Assembly: GCA_023416135.1 (NCBI GenBank)
Contig: JAEZIF010000249.1
Coordinates: 1 to 19,494, forward strand
DNA from: Pseudomonadota bacterium
Lineage (GTDB): Bacteria > Pseudomonadota > Alphaproteobacteria > Reyranellales > Reyranellaceae
Direction of reading: 5' to 3'
Length of the DNA: 19,494 nucleotides
Under the pieces are notes generated by a model. It worked only from the letters and a program-made list of their open reading frames with translations, ran no database searches and had not been told where the DNA came from. The position numbers and the translations under genes were made by a program. Below are positions 7,583 through 16,467 of this stretch, one piece after another (the first letter of the stretch is position 1; the number at the start of each line of letters is the position of its first letter).

Positions 7583-7909
7583 TCACTTCTGGTCGGCAGC
7601 CAGCAGCGAGCGGATGTACTCCATCGCCCGCTCGAGGCGACCCTCGACCTCCATCGCCACTCTCTTCAACTCGTCGTGCTGACGCTCGAGCCTGTCGAGC
7701 CGCTTGGCCAGCTCGCCGGCACGGTCGGCCTCCGCCTGCAGGCGTTCTTCCACCATCGATTCCAGCCGGCTGAGCGCACTGTCCACGCGGTCCTTTGCGC
7801 TGGCCGCTGCCTTGGACACCGCTCCCCCGCCGGAGGGCGGTGATTGCTCTCCCGTCCGCACCTGCTCCATCGCCGGAGGATAGTTGTAGCGCCGGTGAAT
7901 GGTCAACAT
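7583..7909 (-). CDS. Small coiled-coil protein, DUF4164 type
   Basis: 108 residues from the first ATG, or 95 if translation starts at ATG 7870 (MEQVRTGEQS). Neither start has a clear ribosome-binding site. From about residue 35 to 100 the sequence is a heptad-like, charge-rich helix (DSALSRLESMVEERL, then AKRLDRLERQHDELKRVAME). It resembles the short DUF4164 proteins encoded next to zapA in alphaproteobacteria, whose function is not established. By position it may act with ZapA in division, which is inference. It is divergent from the transketolase gene, with 127 bp between the upstream start and tkt. Confidence 0.8.
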   Translation of the reverse strand: MLTIHRRYNYPPAMEQVRTGEQSPPSGGGAVSKAAASAKDRVDSALSRLESMVEERLQAEADRAGELAKRLDRLERQHDELKRVAMEVEGRLERAMEYIRSLLAADQK

Positions 7910-7969
7910 CTTGGCGCTGTGGAGCGACCAAGAACGCTAGATGTTGGCTTTGCCGGCGGCTTTTGCGCA

Positions 7970-7998
7970 TTGACGCATGGGAGGTCGGTCGGCATGTT
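7970..7998 (+). promoter_or_regulatory. Possible transketolase promoter
   Basis: TTGACG (7970-7975, five of six -35 matches) is followed after 17 nt by CATGTT (7993-7998, a weak -10), 39 nt before the tkt start. The spacing is right, but the -10 match is poor. Confidence 0.35.
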
Positions 7999-8036
7999 GC
8001 GCGCCGTTCCAAAAAACATACCGGCGCCCCCGCAAA

Positions 8037-10025
8037 ATGACCGATCAAATCGCTGCCCGTGGTGACATGGCGAACGCCATCAGGGCTCTTGCCATGGACG
8101 CTGTGCAGCAGGCGGATTCAGGACATCCCGGCATGCCCATGGGCATGGCCGACGTGGCCACGGTGCTGTTCACCAAGTTCATGAAGTTCGATCCGTCGGA
8201 TCCGCACTGGCCCGACCGCGACCGGTTCATCCTGTCGGCCGGCCACGGCTCGATGCTGCTCTATTCGCTGCTCTACCTCACCGGCTACGCCGATATGACG
8301 CTCGACGAGCTGAAGCACTTCCGCCAAGTCGGCTCCAAGACCGCGGGCCACCCCGAGTACGGCCATGCCAGCGGCATCGAGACCACGACCGGCCCGCTCG
8401 GCCAGGGCCTGGGCAACTCGGTCGGCTTTGCGCTCGCCGAGCGGCTGATGGCCGAGCGCTTCGGCCGCGACATCGTCGATCACTTCACCTACGTCATCTC
8501 CGGCGACGGCTGCCTGATGGAAGGCGTCGGCCAGGAGGCGATCACGCTGGCGGGCCACCTCGGGCTCGGCCGCCTGATCGTGCTGTTCGACGACAACGGC
8601 ATCTCGATCGACGGGCCGACCTCGCTCAGCACCTCGGAAGACCACAAGAAGCGCTTCGCCGCCGCCGGCTGGCACGTGCAGGCGGTCGACGGGCACGATC
8701 CGGACGCTGTCCAGCGCGCGATCCGCAAGGCGCGCAACGTCACCGACAAGCCCTCGATGATCGCCTGCAAGACGGTGATCGGGTATGGCGCTCCGACCAA
8801 GGCCGGCACGGCCGCCACGCACGGCTCGCCGCTCGGCAAGGACGAGATCGCGGGCGCGCGCGAGAAGCTCGGCTGGTCCTACGCGCCGTTCGAGATCCCC
8901 GAGCCGATCTTCACTGCCTGGCGCAAGGTCGGATCGCGTGGCAAGTCGGCCCGCCGCAAGTGGGTGAAGCGCCATGCCGCGATGGCCGAGCCCGATCGCG
9001 CCGAGTTCGACCGCCGCCTGAAGGGCGACATTCCGGCGGCCGTCGGCGAGGCGATCGATGCCTTCAAGGCCAGGGTCGCGAGCGAAAAGCCCTCGTGGGC
9101 CACCCGCAAGTCGAGCCAGGAGACGCTCGAAGTCATCAATCCGCTGCTGCCCGAGACGGTCGGCGGCTCGGCCGACCTCACCGGCTCGAACAACACCAAG
9201 ACCGCCGCACTGAAGGCCAACACGCCGAGCGACGCCGGCGGTCGCTACGTCTATTACGGCATCCGCGAGCATGCGATGGCCGCGGCCATGAACGGCATGG
9301 CCCTGCATGGCGGCATCATCCCCTACGGCGGCACCTTCCTGGTGTTCACCGACTACTGCCGCCCCTCGATCCGGCTGTCGGCCCTGATGGGATTGCGGGT
9401 CATCTATGTGATGACCCACGATTCGATCGGCCTCGGCGAGGATGGCCCGACTCATCAGCCGGTCGAGCACCTGGCAGCGCTGCGCGCCATTCCCGGCCTG
9501 CACGTGATGCGGCCGGCCGACACGATCGAAACGGCCGAGTGCTGGCAGATCGCCCTCGAGTCCAAGAAGGCGCCGAGCGTCATCGCGCTGACGCGCCAGA
9601 ACCTGCCGACCATCCGCGACGCCGGCGACGGCAACCGCTGCGCGCGCGGCGCGTATATCCTGGCGGGCGACGCTTCGGCCACGGTCCGGCTGATCGCCTC
9701 GGGCTCGGAAGTCCACCTCGCGCTGGACGCGCGAGATCTTCTGGCCAAGGACGGCATCCAGGCGACGGTTGTGTCCATGCCCTCGTGGGACTTGTTCGCC
9801 GCGCAAGACGAAACATATCGCCATCAGGTCCTTGGGCCCGATGGTACGGTCCGGGTAGCTTGCGAGGCGGCATCGGGATTCGGTTGGGAGCGTTGGCTTG
9901 GTTCACGCGGCGCTTTCGTCGGCATGAAGGGCTTCGGCGCGTCTGGCAAGGCGACCGATCTCTACAAGCTTTTCGGCATCACCGCAGAGGCGATCGCAGA
10001 CGCGGCGCGGCGAGTGAGCGGTTAA
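8037..10025 (+). CDS. tkt: Transketolase
   Basis: 662 residues, the usual bacterial length. It moves two-carbon ketol units between sugar phosphates with thiamine diphosphate in the pentose phosphate and Calvin pathways. Visible landmarks: His30 in ADSGHPGMPMG, LSAGHGSMLLYSLLYL around 66-81, HASGIETTTGPLGQG at 110-124, the cofactor motif GDG (156-158) through FDDNGISIDG (~184-193), then GIREHAM and THDSIGLGEDGPTHQP in the pyrimidine-binding domain. The frame opens at 7977, but those 20 residues look unrelated, so ATG 8037 is chosen although no good ribosome-binding site precedes it. Codon choice is less GC-biased over about 9770-9910. gap follows after 11 nt. Confidence 0.97.
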   Translation: MTDQIAARGDMANAIRALAMDAVQQADSGHPGMPMGMADVATVLFTKFMKFDPSDPHWPDRDRFILSAGHGSMLLYSLLYLTGYADMTLDELKHFRQVGSKTAGHPEYGHASGIETTTGPLGQGLGNSVGFALAERLMAERFGRDIVDHFTYVISGDGCLMEGVGQEAITLAGHLGLGRLIVLFDDNGISIDGPTSLSTSEDHKKRFAAAGWHVQAVDGHDPDAVQRAIRKARNVTDKPSMIACKTVIGYGAPTKAGTAATHGSPLGKDEIAGAREKLGWSYAPFEIPEPIFTAWRKVGSRGKSARRKWVKRHAAMAEPDRAEFDRRLKGDIPAAVGEAIDAFKARVASEKPSWATRKSSQETLEVINPLLPETVGGSADLTGSNNTKTAALKANTPSDAGGRYVYYGIREHAMAAAMNGMALHGGIIPYGGTFLVFTDYCRPSIRLSALMGLRVIYVMTHDSIGLGEDGPTHQPVEHLAALRAIPGLHVMRPADTIETAECWQIALESKKAPSVIALTRQNLPTIRDAGDGNRCARGAYILAGDASATVRLIASGSEVHLALDARDLLAKDGIQATVVSMPSWDLFAAQDETYRHQVLGPDGTVRVACEAASGFGWERWLGSRGAFVGMKGFGASGKATDLYKLFGITAEAIADAARRVSG

Positions 10026-10036
10026 CGGAGGAAGAC

Positions 10037-11044
10037 ATGGCAGTTCGGGTTGCAATCAACGGCTTCGGGCGCATCGGCCGCAACGTGCTGCGCGCCATCA
10101 TCGAATCGGGCCGCAAGGACATCGAGGTCGTGGCCATCAACGATCTCGGCCCGGTTGAGACCAACGCGCACCTGTTCCGCTTCGACAGCGTGCACGGCCG
10201 TTTCAACGGCGAGGTCAAGGTCGACGGCGACACGATCGATGTCGGCCGCGGCAAGATGAAGGTCACCGCCGAGCGCGACCCGGCCAAGCTGCCGCACAAG
10301 GCGATGGGCATCGACATCGCGCTCGAGTGCACCGGCATCTTCACCTCGAAGGAAAAGGCCTCGGCGCACGTCACCGCCGGCGCCAAGCGGGTGCTGGTCT
10401 CGGCGCCCGCCGACCACGCCGACCTCACCGTCGTCTACGGCGTCAACCACGACAAGCTCACCAAGGACCACGTCGTCGTCTCCAACGCCTCGTGCACCAC
10501 CAACTGCCTGGCTCCGGTCGCCAAGGTGCTGAACGACGCGGTCGGCATCGACCACGGCTTCATGACGACGATCCACGCCTACACCGGCGACCAGCCGACG
10601 CTCGACACCATGCACAAGGACCTCTATCGCGGCCGCGCTGCGGCGCTGTCGATGATCCCGACCTCGACGGGCGCGGCCAAGGCGGTCGGCCTGGTGCTGC
10701 CCGAGCTGAACGGCAAGCTCGACGGCGTGGCGATCCGCGTGCCCACCCCCAACGTCTCGGTCGTCGACTTCAAGTTCGTGGCCAAGCGCAAGACCGACAA
10801 GGACGAGATCAACAAGGCGGTGAAGCTCGCCGCCGCCAACCAGCTCAAGGGCATCCTGGGCTGGACCGACCAGCCCAACGTATCGATCGACTTCAATCAC
10901 GACAGCCACTCGTCGACCTTCCACATGGATCAGACCAAGGTCATGGACGGCACGCTGGTGCGCGTCATGAGCTGGTACGACAACGAGTGGGGCTTCTCCA
11001 ACCGGATGGCCGACACGGCCGTGGCGATGGGCAAGCTGGGCTGA
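10037..11044 (+). CDS. gap: Glyceraldehyde-3-phosphate dehydrogenase, type I
   Basis: 335 residues. It oxidises glyceraldehyde-3-phosphate to 1,3-bisphosphoglycerate, or the reverse in carbon fixation and gluconeogenesis. The Rossmann motif INGFGRIGR starts at residue 7. Asp36 in AINDLG is at the position that usually favours NAD. The active-site Cys153 lies in SNASCTTNC and the partner His180 in TTIHAYTGDQ; further family blocks are STGAAKAVG, RVPTPNVSVVD and SWYDNEWGFSNRM. GGAGGAAG lies just before the ATG. tkt ends 11 nt upstream, so the two form an operon, closed by the terminator at 11077-11106. Confidence 0.98.
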   Translation: MAVRVAINGFGRIGRNVLRAIIESGRKDIEVVAINDLGPVETNAHLFRFDSVHGRFNGEVKVDGDTIDVGRGKMKVTAERDPAKLPHKAMGIDIALECTGIFTSKEKASAHVTAGAKRVLVSAPADHADLTVVYGVNHDKLTKDHVVVSNASCTTNCLAPVAKVLNDAVGIDHGFMTTIHAYTGDQPTLDTMHKDLYRGRAAALSMIPTSTGAAKAVGLVLPELNGKLDGVAIRVPTPNVSVVDFKFVAKRKTDKDEINKAVKLAAANQLKGILGWTDQPNVSIDFNHDSHSSTFHMDQTKVMDGTLVRVMSWYDNEWGFSNRMADTAVAMGKLG

Positions 11045-11060
11045 GTTCCCCTCTTCTTCT

Positions 11061-11903
11061 CTATTCTCTCCGCGAAGGCGCGCTGCCCCGGGCAGCGCGC
11101 CTTTTTGTTGCCGGACCAGGCGCTTCAAGGCCCGCCTCCGCAGACACGAACGGACCCGGAGGCCCGCGCTCCGGCACCATGGCCTGTTCCAGCGTCAGGC
11201 ACTCTGGCGGCTCCTGCCGCGCCGACAAGAGCTCGACCAGGCCTGCCAGGTGCCTGCGCATCAGGACCCGCGCTTTGTCGGTGTCGCCCGCCAGCACCGC
11301 CTTGACGATGTCGCCGTGATCGTGGGGGCCGGCGCAATTGTGCAGCGCCGGCGGCGCGAACAGCGAAAAGTGCAACGAGGAGCGCGGCAGCAGGCTCTTC
11401 AGCGTGCGCGACAATTGCTCGTTGCCGCTGAGCTCGGCCAGCAGCGCGTGGAATTCGGTCGATAGGCCGAACAACCGGCTGCGATCGCCGCTCTTCACCG
11501 CCGACCGCTCCTCGGCGACATGTGCCCTGAGCTTCTGGGCGGAGCCGTTGGCCGCAGCGCGCGCCAGCTTGGCGACGACGGCATCCTCGAGGATGGCGCG
11601 CACTTCGTAGAGCTCGCGCAGTTCCTCGACCGACGGCGCCGGCACGAAGGTGCCGCGGTTGGGCACAGCCTCCAGCCAGCGTTCGTGTACCAACCGGTGC
11701 AGGGCCTTGCGCACCCGCTCGCGGCTGACCTTGAGCAGACGGGCGAGCACGGGTTCCTGAAGCTTGGTGCCGGGCCGCAGGCGACCGCTCAGCATCGCTT
11801 GGCGAATCGCGCCGTAGACGGCGTCGTCGATCGCCACATTGCCCTTGGGGCTGCGCCGTCGCACCACGCTATTTGCCCGCCGTCGCACCATCTGCCCGCT
11901 CAT
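11061..11903 (-). CDS. GntR-family regulator, FadR/FCD subfamily
   Basis: 280 residues from ATG 11903. A winged-helix DNA-binding domain (YGAIRQAMLSGRLRPGTKLQ, LARLLKVSRERVRKALHRLV, then PNRGTFVPAPS) is followed by an all-helical FCD ligand domain (LRELYEVRAILEDAVVAKL). Histidines sit in STEFHALLAELSGNEQL, GPHDHGDIVKAVLAGD and ARVLMRRHLAGL, as in metal- and acid-sensing FCD proteins. The frame runs up to ATG 11933, but that codon lies within a palindromic operator; ATG 11903 or 11891 is more plausible, with no strong ribosome-binding site to decide. It is divergent from the transport/ureide operon, so probably controls it and itself. Its last ~14 codons cover the gap terminator. Confidence 0.88.
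   Translation of the reverse strand: MSGQMVRRRANSVVRRRSPKGNVAIDDAVYGAIRQAMLSGRLRPGTKLQEPVLARLLKVSRERVRKALHRLVHERWLEAVPNRGTFVPAPSVEELRELYEVRAILEDAVVAKLARAAANGSAQKLRAHVAEERSAVKSGDRSRLFGLSTEFHALLAELSGNEQLSRTLKSLLPRSSLHFSLFAPPALHNCAGPHDHGDIVKAVLAGDTDKARVLMRRHLAGLVELLSARQEPPECLTLEQAMVPERGPPGPFVSAEAGLEAPGPATKRRAARGSAPSRRE
11077..11106 (+). terminator. gap: Intrinsic terminator of tkt-gap
   Basis: GGCGCGCTGCCC and GGGCAGCGCGCC are perfectly complementary over 12 bp around one base (in practice about 10-11 bp with a small loop). TTTTT follows on the plus strand (11102-11106). It lies 32 nt after the gap stop and inside the coding end of the convergent regulator gene. Confidence 0.92.
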
Positions 11904-11923
11904 CGCGCTCTGCTGCCAAAATA

Positions 11924-11933
11924 ATGTGCACAT
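11924..11933. promoter_or_regulatory. Operator-like palindrome ATGTGCACAT, copy 1
   Basis: A perfect 10-bp palindrome with the GT...AC half-site spacing typical of GntR/FCD regulators. It lies between the regulator and the divergent operon. Its centre is 21 bp, two helical turns, from the identical copy 2. It overlaps the most upstream possible start codon of the regulator, so binding here could repress the regulator's own gene. Confidence 0.7.
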
Positions 11934-11944
11934 TCTCTAGACAG

Positions 11945-11954
11945 ATGTGCACAT
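11945..11954. promoter_or_regulatory. Operator-like palindrome ATGTGCACAT, copy 2
   Basis: Identical to copy 1 and on the same face of the helix (centre-to-centre 21 bp). On the minus strand it lies between a weak -35-like TTGCCG and -10-like CTAGAG for the regulator gene. Measured from the sigma-54-like promoter at 12002, it is centred near -79. It could therefore serve either as a repressor site or as an upstream activator site. Confidence 0.7.
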
Positions 11955-12001
11955 CCCGGCAAACCTGCGGTCGGTCTAGCGTGTTCCATGCCAGTCCGGC
12001 C

Positions 12002-12017
12002 TTGGCACGCAGCTTGC
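12002..12017 (+). promoter_or_regulatory. Sigma-54-type -24/-12 promoter for the transport operon
   Basis: TTGGCACGCAGCTTGC matches the RpoN consensus TGGCACG-N4-TTGC at every invariant base. The GG (12004-12005) and GC (12016-12017) are exactly 12 bp apart. The expected transcript start is about 12028. That is 20 nt before GTG 12048, leaving room for the GGGAG ribosome-binding site at 12038-12042. No enhancer-binding activator gene is in the window. Confidence 0.65.
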
Positions 12018-12047
12018 GTTGCGTATCCCCGGGGGAAGGGAGCAGGT

Positions 12048-13172
<1,125 letters not shown>

Positions 13173-13176
13173 CCCG

Positions 13177-14199
13177 ATGACCTTCAATCGCAGAAGCCTG
13201 CTCGCCGGCATGACCGCGCTCGGCGGCGCGTCGTTCCTGCCCTCGATCGCCCACGCCAAGGGCCAGGTGGTGGCCACGACCTATCCCGGCACCTGGGAGG
13301 ACGCCTATCGCACCGTCGTGGCGCCGATGCTCAAGAAGAAGGACGACATCGACCTCGAGCTCGCGCCGCTCTTCGCCATGGACCAGATCGGCAAGGCCAA
13401 GGCCGCACGCGGCGCGCCGCCGTTCGACGTCTTCGTACTCGATCCCGGCCCGCGCATCGTCGGCCTCGAAGGCGGCCTGTTCGAGAAGTTCGACGCCAAG
13501 AAGCTCGGCAACCTCGGGAAGCTGCCGGCGGGCTTCACCGACGATGTCGGCGTCCATGTCAGCGCCCAGGTCGTCGGTATCGCCTACAACCCCAAGAAGC
13601 TGCCGGCGCCCAAGGGCTGGGGCGACCTCCTCAAGGATCCTTGGGTGTCGCGGCTCGGCATCACCGGCTTCCAGACGACGTTCGGCACTTCGTCGATCAT
13701 CGAGATGAGCAAGCTGTTCGGCGGCTCGCTCACCAACCCCGAGCCGGCGCTGGTCGAGCTCAAGAAGGTGCTGCCCAAGATCGCCGCGGTCGGCCTGCCG
13801 GCGGCGATGCCCGGCCTCTTCCAGCAAGGCCAGTGCGACGTGATGTACACCAACACCCAGACCGTCGCGACACTGAAGGGCAAGGGCGTCGACGTCGAGT
13901 TCGTGAAGCCCGAAACCGGCGCCGTCACCTTCTTCACGACCATGCACATCGCCAAGGGCACCGGCGATCTCGAGAACGCCTACAAGTATCTCGACCTGGT
14001 GGTCGGCAGGGAGGCGCAGGAAGCGCTCACCAAGCCGCCGTACAACTTCCTGCCGGTCAACAAGGACGTGCCGCTGGCCGCCGACATGCCGATGAAGAGC
14101 CTCGACGAGATGGCGTCGTACGTGCAGCACGACTGGGCCAAGATCAATCCGCTGCGCGCCGCCTGGATCGAGAAGTTCAACAAGGAAATGGCGAAGTGA
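13177..14199 (+). CDS. Periplasmic substrate-binding protein of the ABC importer
   Basis: 340 residues. The N-terminus MTFNRRSLLAGMTALGGAS has a twin-arginine (NRRSLL), a hydrophobic core and a likely signal-peptidase cut after AHA (about residue 26). Export is therefore by Tat or Sec. The mature part (QVVATTYPGTWEDAYRTVVAP, VGIAYNPKKLPAPKGWGDLL, PGLFQQGQCDVMYTNTQT) has the look of PotD/type-1 extracellular solute-binding proteins. The ligand cannot be read from sequence; the downstream ureide genes suggest a nitrogen-rich small molecule. ACGGAG lies 8 nt before the ATG, which is 4 nt after the ATPase stop. Confidence 0.9.
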   Translation: MTFNRRSLLAGMTALGGASFLPSIAHAKGQVVATTYPGTWEDAYRTVVAPMLKKKDDIDLELAPLFAMDQIGKAKAARGAPPFDVFVLDPGPRIVGLEGGLFEKFDAKKLGNLGKLPAGFTDDVGVHVSAQVVGIAYNPKKLPAPKGWGDLLKDPWVSRLGITGFQTTFGTSSIIEMSKLFGGSLTNPEPALVELKKVLPKIAAVGLPAAMPGLFQQGQCDVMYTNTQTVATLKGKGVDVEFVKPETGAVTFFTTMHIAKGTGDLENAYKYLDLVVGREAQEALTKPPYNFLPVNKDVPLAADMPMKSLDEMASYVQHDWAKINPLRAAWIEKFNKEMAK

Positions 14200-14239
14200 G
14201 CGCTGGCGGCGCGCCATTGGAGTGGCTCGCCAGGGGCAC

Positions 14240-15124
14240 ATGACCTCCTCTGTCATCGACGCTCCTGTTCACGGCGAGCGACGCTGGCTGCGCCTGGCCG
14301 AGTGGCAGCTCGCGTTGCCGCTCGCGCTCGCCTTCACGGCGCTGTTCCTGGCGCCGCTTCTGCTGCTGGTCGCCACCAGCTTCTTCAACGACGACAAGAT
14401 CACCGAGCCGGGCCTCGCGAGCTGGGCGAAGTTCTTCGGCGATCCCTTCAACTACAAGGTCATCGCCGACACGTTGCTGCTCGGGCTGAAGACCGTCTGC
14501 GCCACCGTCCTGGTGGGCTACCCGCTGGCGCTGGTCTACATGGACCTGCCGCCACGACTGCAGAAGGCGCTGCTGTTCGTCATCATCATGCCGATGCTGC
14601 TCTCGGTCGTGGTCCGCACCTTCGCCTGGATCGTGATGCTGGGCCGCGAGGGCGTGGTCAACCAGGCCCTGATGTGGCTCGGAGTAATCTCCGAGCCGCT
14701 GCGGCTGCTGCAGACCGAGTTCGGCCTGGTGATCTCGCTCACCCAGATCGAGATGCCGCTGATGCTGCTGCCCCTGATCAGCGTGATGTCGCGCCTCGAT
14801 CCCAACCTGCGCGATGCCTCGGCCGCGCTCGGCGCCTCGCGCTGGCGCACGCTGTTCACGGTGATCGTGCCGCTCTCCATGCCCGGCCTGGTGGCGGGCT
14901 GCCTGCTGGTGTTCGCGAGCTCCACCACCGCCTTCATCTCCCAGACCGTGATCGGCGGCGTGCGACTGATCTACCTGCCGCTGGTGATCTGGCAGCAGTC
15001 GCTGGTCGTCTACAACTGGCCGCTCGCCGCCGTGGCCTCGCTGTCGCTGGTGGTCTCGGTGCTGACGGTGATCGCGGCCCTCTCCTACCTCGGCCGACGG
15101 TCGAGCCGGCACGTCCACGGGTGA
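14240..15124 (+). CDS. ABC importer permease, PotB type
   Basis: 294 residues with about six membrane segments. The first (about 24-46, LALPLALAFTALFLAPLLLL) is followed by a periplasmic loop with FNDDKITEPGLASWAKFF. The BPD permease domain carries the EAA loop DASAALGASRWRTLFTVIVP near its C-terminal third, which docks on the ATPase. Together with the next gene it forms the heterodimeric channel. The frame can start at GTG 14222; ATG 14240 is chosen because AGGGG precedes it, though at short spacing (3 nt). The gap of 40 nt after the binding protein shows no terminator. Confidence 0.92.
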   Translation: MTSSVIDAPVHGERRWLRLAEWQLALPLALAFTALFLAPLLLLVATSFFNDDKITEPGLASWAKFFGDPFNYKVIADTLLLGLKTVCATVLVGYPLALVYMDLPPRLQKALLFVIIMPMLLSVVVRTFAWIVMLGREGVVNQALMWLGVISEPLRLLQTEFGLVISLTQIEMPLMLLPLISVMSRLDPNLRDASAALGASRWRTLFTVIVPLSMPGLVAGCLLVFASSTTAFISQTVIGGVRLIYLPLVIWQQSLVVYNWPLAAVASLSLVVSVLTVIAALSYLGRRSSRHVHG

Positions 15125-15140
15125 CGCCAATGGGTGACGC

Positions 15141-15965
15141 ATGATGGGCCGGCGCAAGAGCTTCCTCGACATCTCCTACGCCCTCGTGATCGGCGGCATC
15201 GCCATTTTGGCCGTGCTGATCATCGTGTCGCCCGTCGTCGTCGCGCTGATGACCTCGTTCACCGAGGGCCGGTCGCTGAAATTCCCGCCGACCGGCTTTT
15301 CCTTCGGCTGGTACGAGCAGCTGTTCGACGCCACCAAGTCCCGGCCGATCCATCGTGCCGCCGAGAACTCGCTGCACGTGGCGGCGATGTCGACCCTGAT
15401 CGGCGTCGTGCTGGCGACGCTCGCTGCGCTCGGCCTGGCCCGCAACCGCCACCGCACGGCGCGCGCCGCCGACAACTTCTTCATGTCGCCCCTGGTGCTG
15501 CCCGGCATCACCTTCGGCCTGGCCGCGCTGGTCTACTTCTCGACCCTGGGCTTCCGGCCGTCGCTCAACCTGATGATCGCCGGCCATCTCATCGTCACCA
15601 TGCCCTTCATCCTGCGCACCACGACGGCCAGCCTCTCGCAGCTCGACCCGGCCCTGCTCGATTCCTCGCAGAGTCTCGGCGCCTCTTGGTTCTATACGCT
15701 GCGGCGCGTCACCCTGCCCCTGATCTTCCCCGGCATTGCCGCCGGCGCGTTCCTCGCCTTCATGGCGTCGATCGACAACGTGCCGGTGTCGCTGTTCCTG
15801 TCCAACGCCCGCACCGACACATTGCCGATCCGCATGTGGGGCATGATGGAATCCACTCTCGACGTGCGAGTCGCCGCGGTGTCGGGCGTATTGATCGCCG
15901 CGGCTTTCGTGCTGATGCTGATCATGGAATGGACGGTGGGACTCACCCGCCGCATGCGCGATTGA
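15141..15965 (+). CDS. ABC importer permease, PotC type
   Basis: 274 residues with about six membrane segments. The first is near 15-37 (IGGIAILAVLIIVSPVVVAL), and a loop of the PotC kind follows (FPPTGFSFGWYEQLFD). The EAA-type loop is DSSQSLGASWFYTLRRVTLP. It is the second half of the translocation channel. The start is 16 nt after the first permease ends, with only a weak GGGTGA ribosome-binding site. The two leading Met codons (15141, 15144) cannot be told apart. A long overlapping frame opening at 15134 is not this gene; its 3' part is the ureidoglycolate-lyase-like gene that follows. Confidence 0.92.
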   Translation: MMGRRKSFLDISYALVIGGIAILAVLIIVSPVVVALMTSFTEGRSLKFPPTGFSFGWYEQLFDATKSRPIHRAAENSLHVAAMSTLIGVVLATLAALGLARNRHRTARAADNFFMSPLVLPGITFGLAALVYFSTLGFRPSLNLMIAGHLIVTMPFILRTTTASLSQLDPALLDSSQSLGASWFYTLRRVTLPLIFPGIAAGAFLAFMASIDNVPVSLFLSNARTDTLPIRMWGMMESTLDVRVAAVSGVLIAAAFVLMLIMEWTVGLTRRMRD

Positions 15966-15976
15966 GGAGTGAAGGG

Positions 15977-16450
15977 ATGGAGATCCAGCCGCAGCCGTTG
16001 ACCCGGGAGGCCTTTGCGCCGTTCGGCGACGTGATCGACGTGCCCAGCGAACCGGGCCGCCAGTACTACGAGGACGCGCTCGGCAACCTGCGCCCCAACG
16101 CCCATGCCAGCCTGTCGCTCAGCCTGAAAGCGGAGACGCCCGACCGGCCGCTCCGGGCCGAGATGCTGGAGCGCCACGAATTTTCCTCGCAGACTTTCGT
16201 GCCGATCGACGTCGCGCGCTGGCTGATCGTCGTGGCGCCGCACGCCGAGGCCGGCGGGCCCGACCTCGCGGGGGTCAAGGCCTTCATCGCCACCGGCCTG
16301 CAGGGCGTCACCTACAAGCCCAACACCTGGCATCACGGCCTCACCGTGCTCGACAAGCCGGGCCGCTTCGCCGTTTTCATGTGGCGCGTCGGCGGCAAGG
16401 GCGACGAGGAATTCGTGCCGGTCGAGCCCTTCACGATCCTCATTCCCTGA
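15977..16450 (+). CDS. allA: Ureidoglycolate lyase family protein
   Basis: 157 residues starting MEIQPQPLTREAFAPFGDVIDVP. The cupin-like AllA family pattern is visible: LTREAFAPFGDVID at the start, FSSQTFVPID, WLIVVAP, then AFIATGLQGVTYKPNTWHHGL and FAVFMWRVGGKGDEEF. AllA (EC 4.3.2.3) splits ureidoglycolate to glyoxylate and urea, the last carbon-releasing step of allantoin breakdown. Known AllA proteins usually show NxGxAxRF-like text early on. Here that part reads GNLRPNAHASLSLSL, so substrate drift is possible. GAGGAG and GAAGGG lie just upstream, and the gene starts 11 nt after the permease stop. Confidence 0.82.
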   Translation: MEIQPQPLTREAFAPFGDVIDVPSEPGRQYYEDALGNLRPNAHASLSLSLKAETPDRPLRAEMLERHEFSSQTFVPIDVARWLIVVAPHAEAGGPDLAGVKAFIATGLQGVTYKPNTWHHGLTVLDKPGRFAVFMWRVGGKGDEEFVPVEPFTILIP

Positions 16451-16467
16451 TGCCGGGAGAACCTCCG

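Noticed and set aside
8118..9824. Minus-strand 568-codon frame opposite transketolase
   Set aside because: It is the antisense shadow of a clearly real transketolase gene in GC-rich DNA. Composition is His/Arg/Ala/Gly-rich with no domain.
8960..10036. Possible fusion upstream of gap, since the gap frame stays open back into tkt
   Set aside because: The upstream part is an out-of-frame reading of transketolase. gap has its own ATG at 10037 with a strong ribosome-binding site.
10022..11128. Minus-strand 368-codon frame opposite gap
   Set aside because: Antisense shadow of gap with Val/Gly/Asp/His-rich noise. It also crosses the gap terminator.
11988..12047. ATG 11988 as start of the ABC ATPase
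   Set aside because: It lies upstream of the predicted sigma-54 transcript start, lacks a ribosome-binding site and adds 20 atypical residues. GTG 12048 has GGGAG at proper spacing.
15134..15976. Long N-terminal extension of the ureidoglycolate-lyase-like protein
   Set aside because: These codons overlap the second permease in another frame and read as Arg/His-rich noise. The AllA-like sequence begins at ATG 15977 behind a clear ribosome-binding site.
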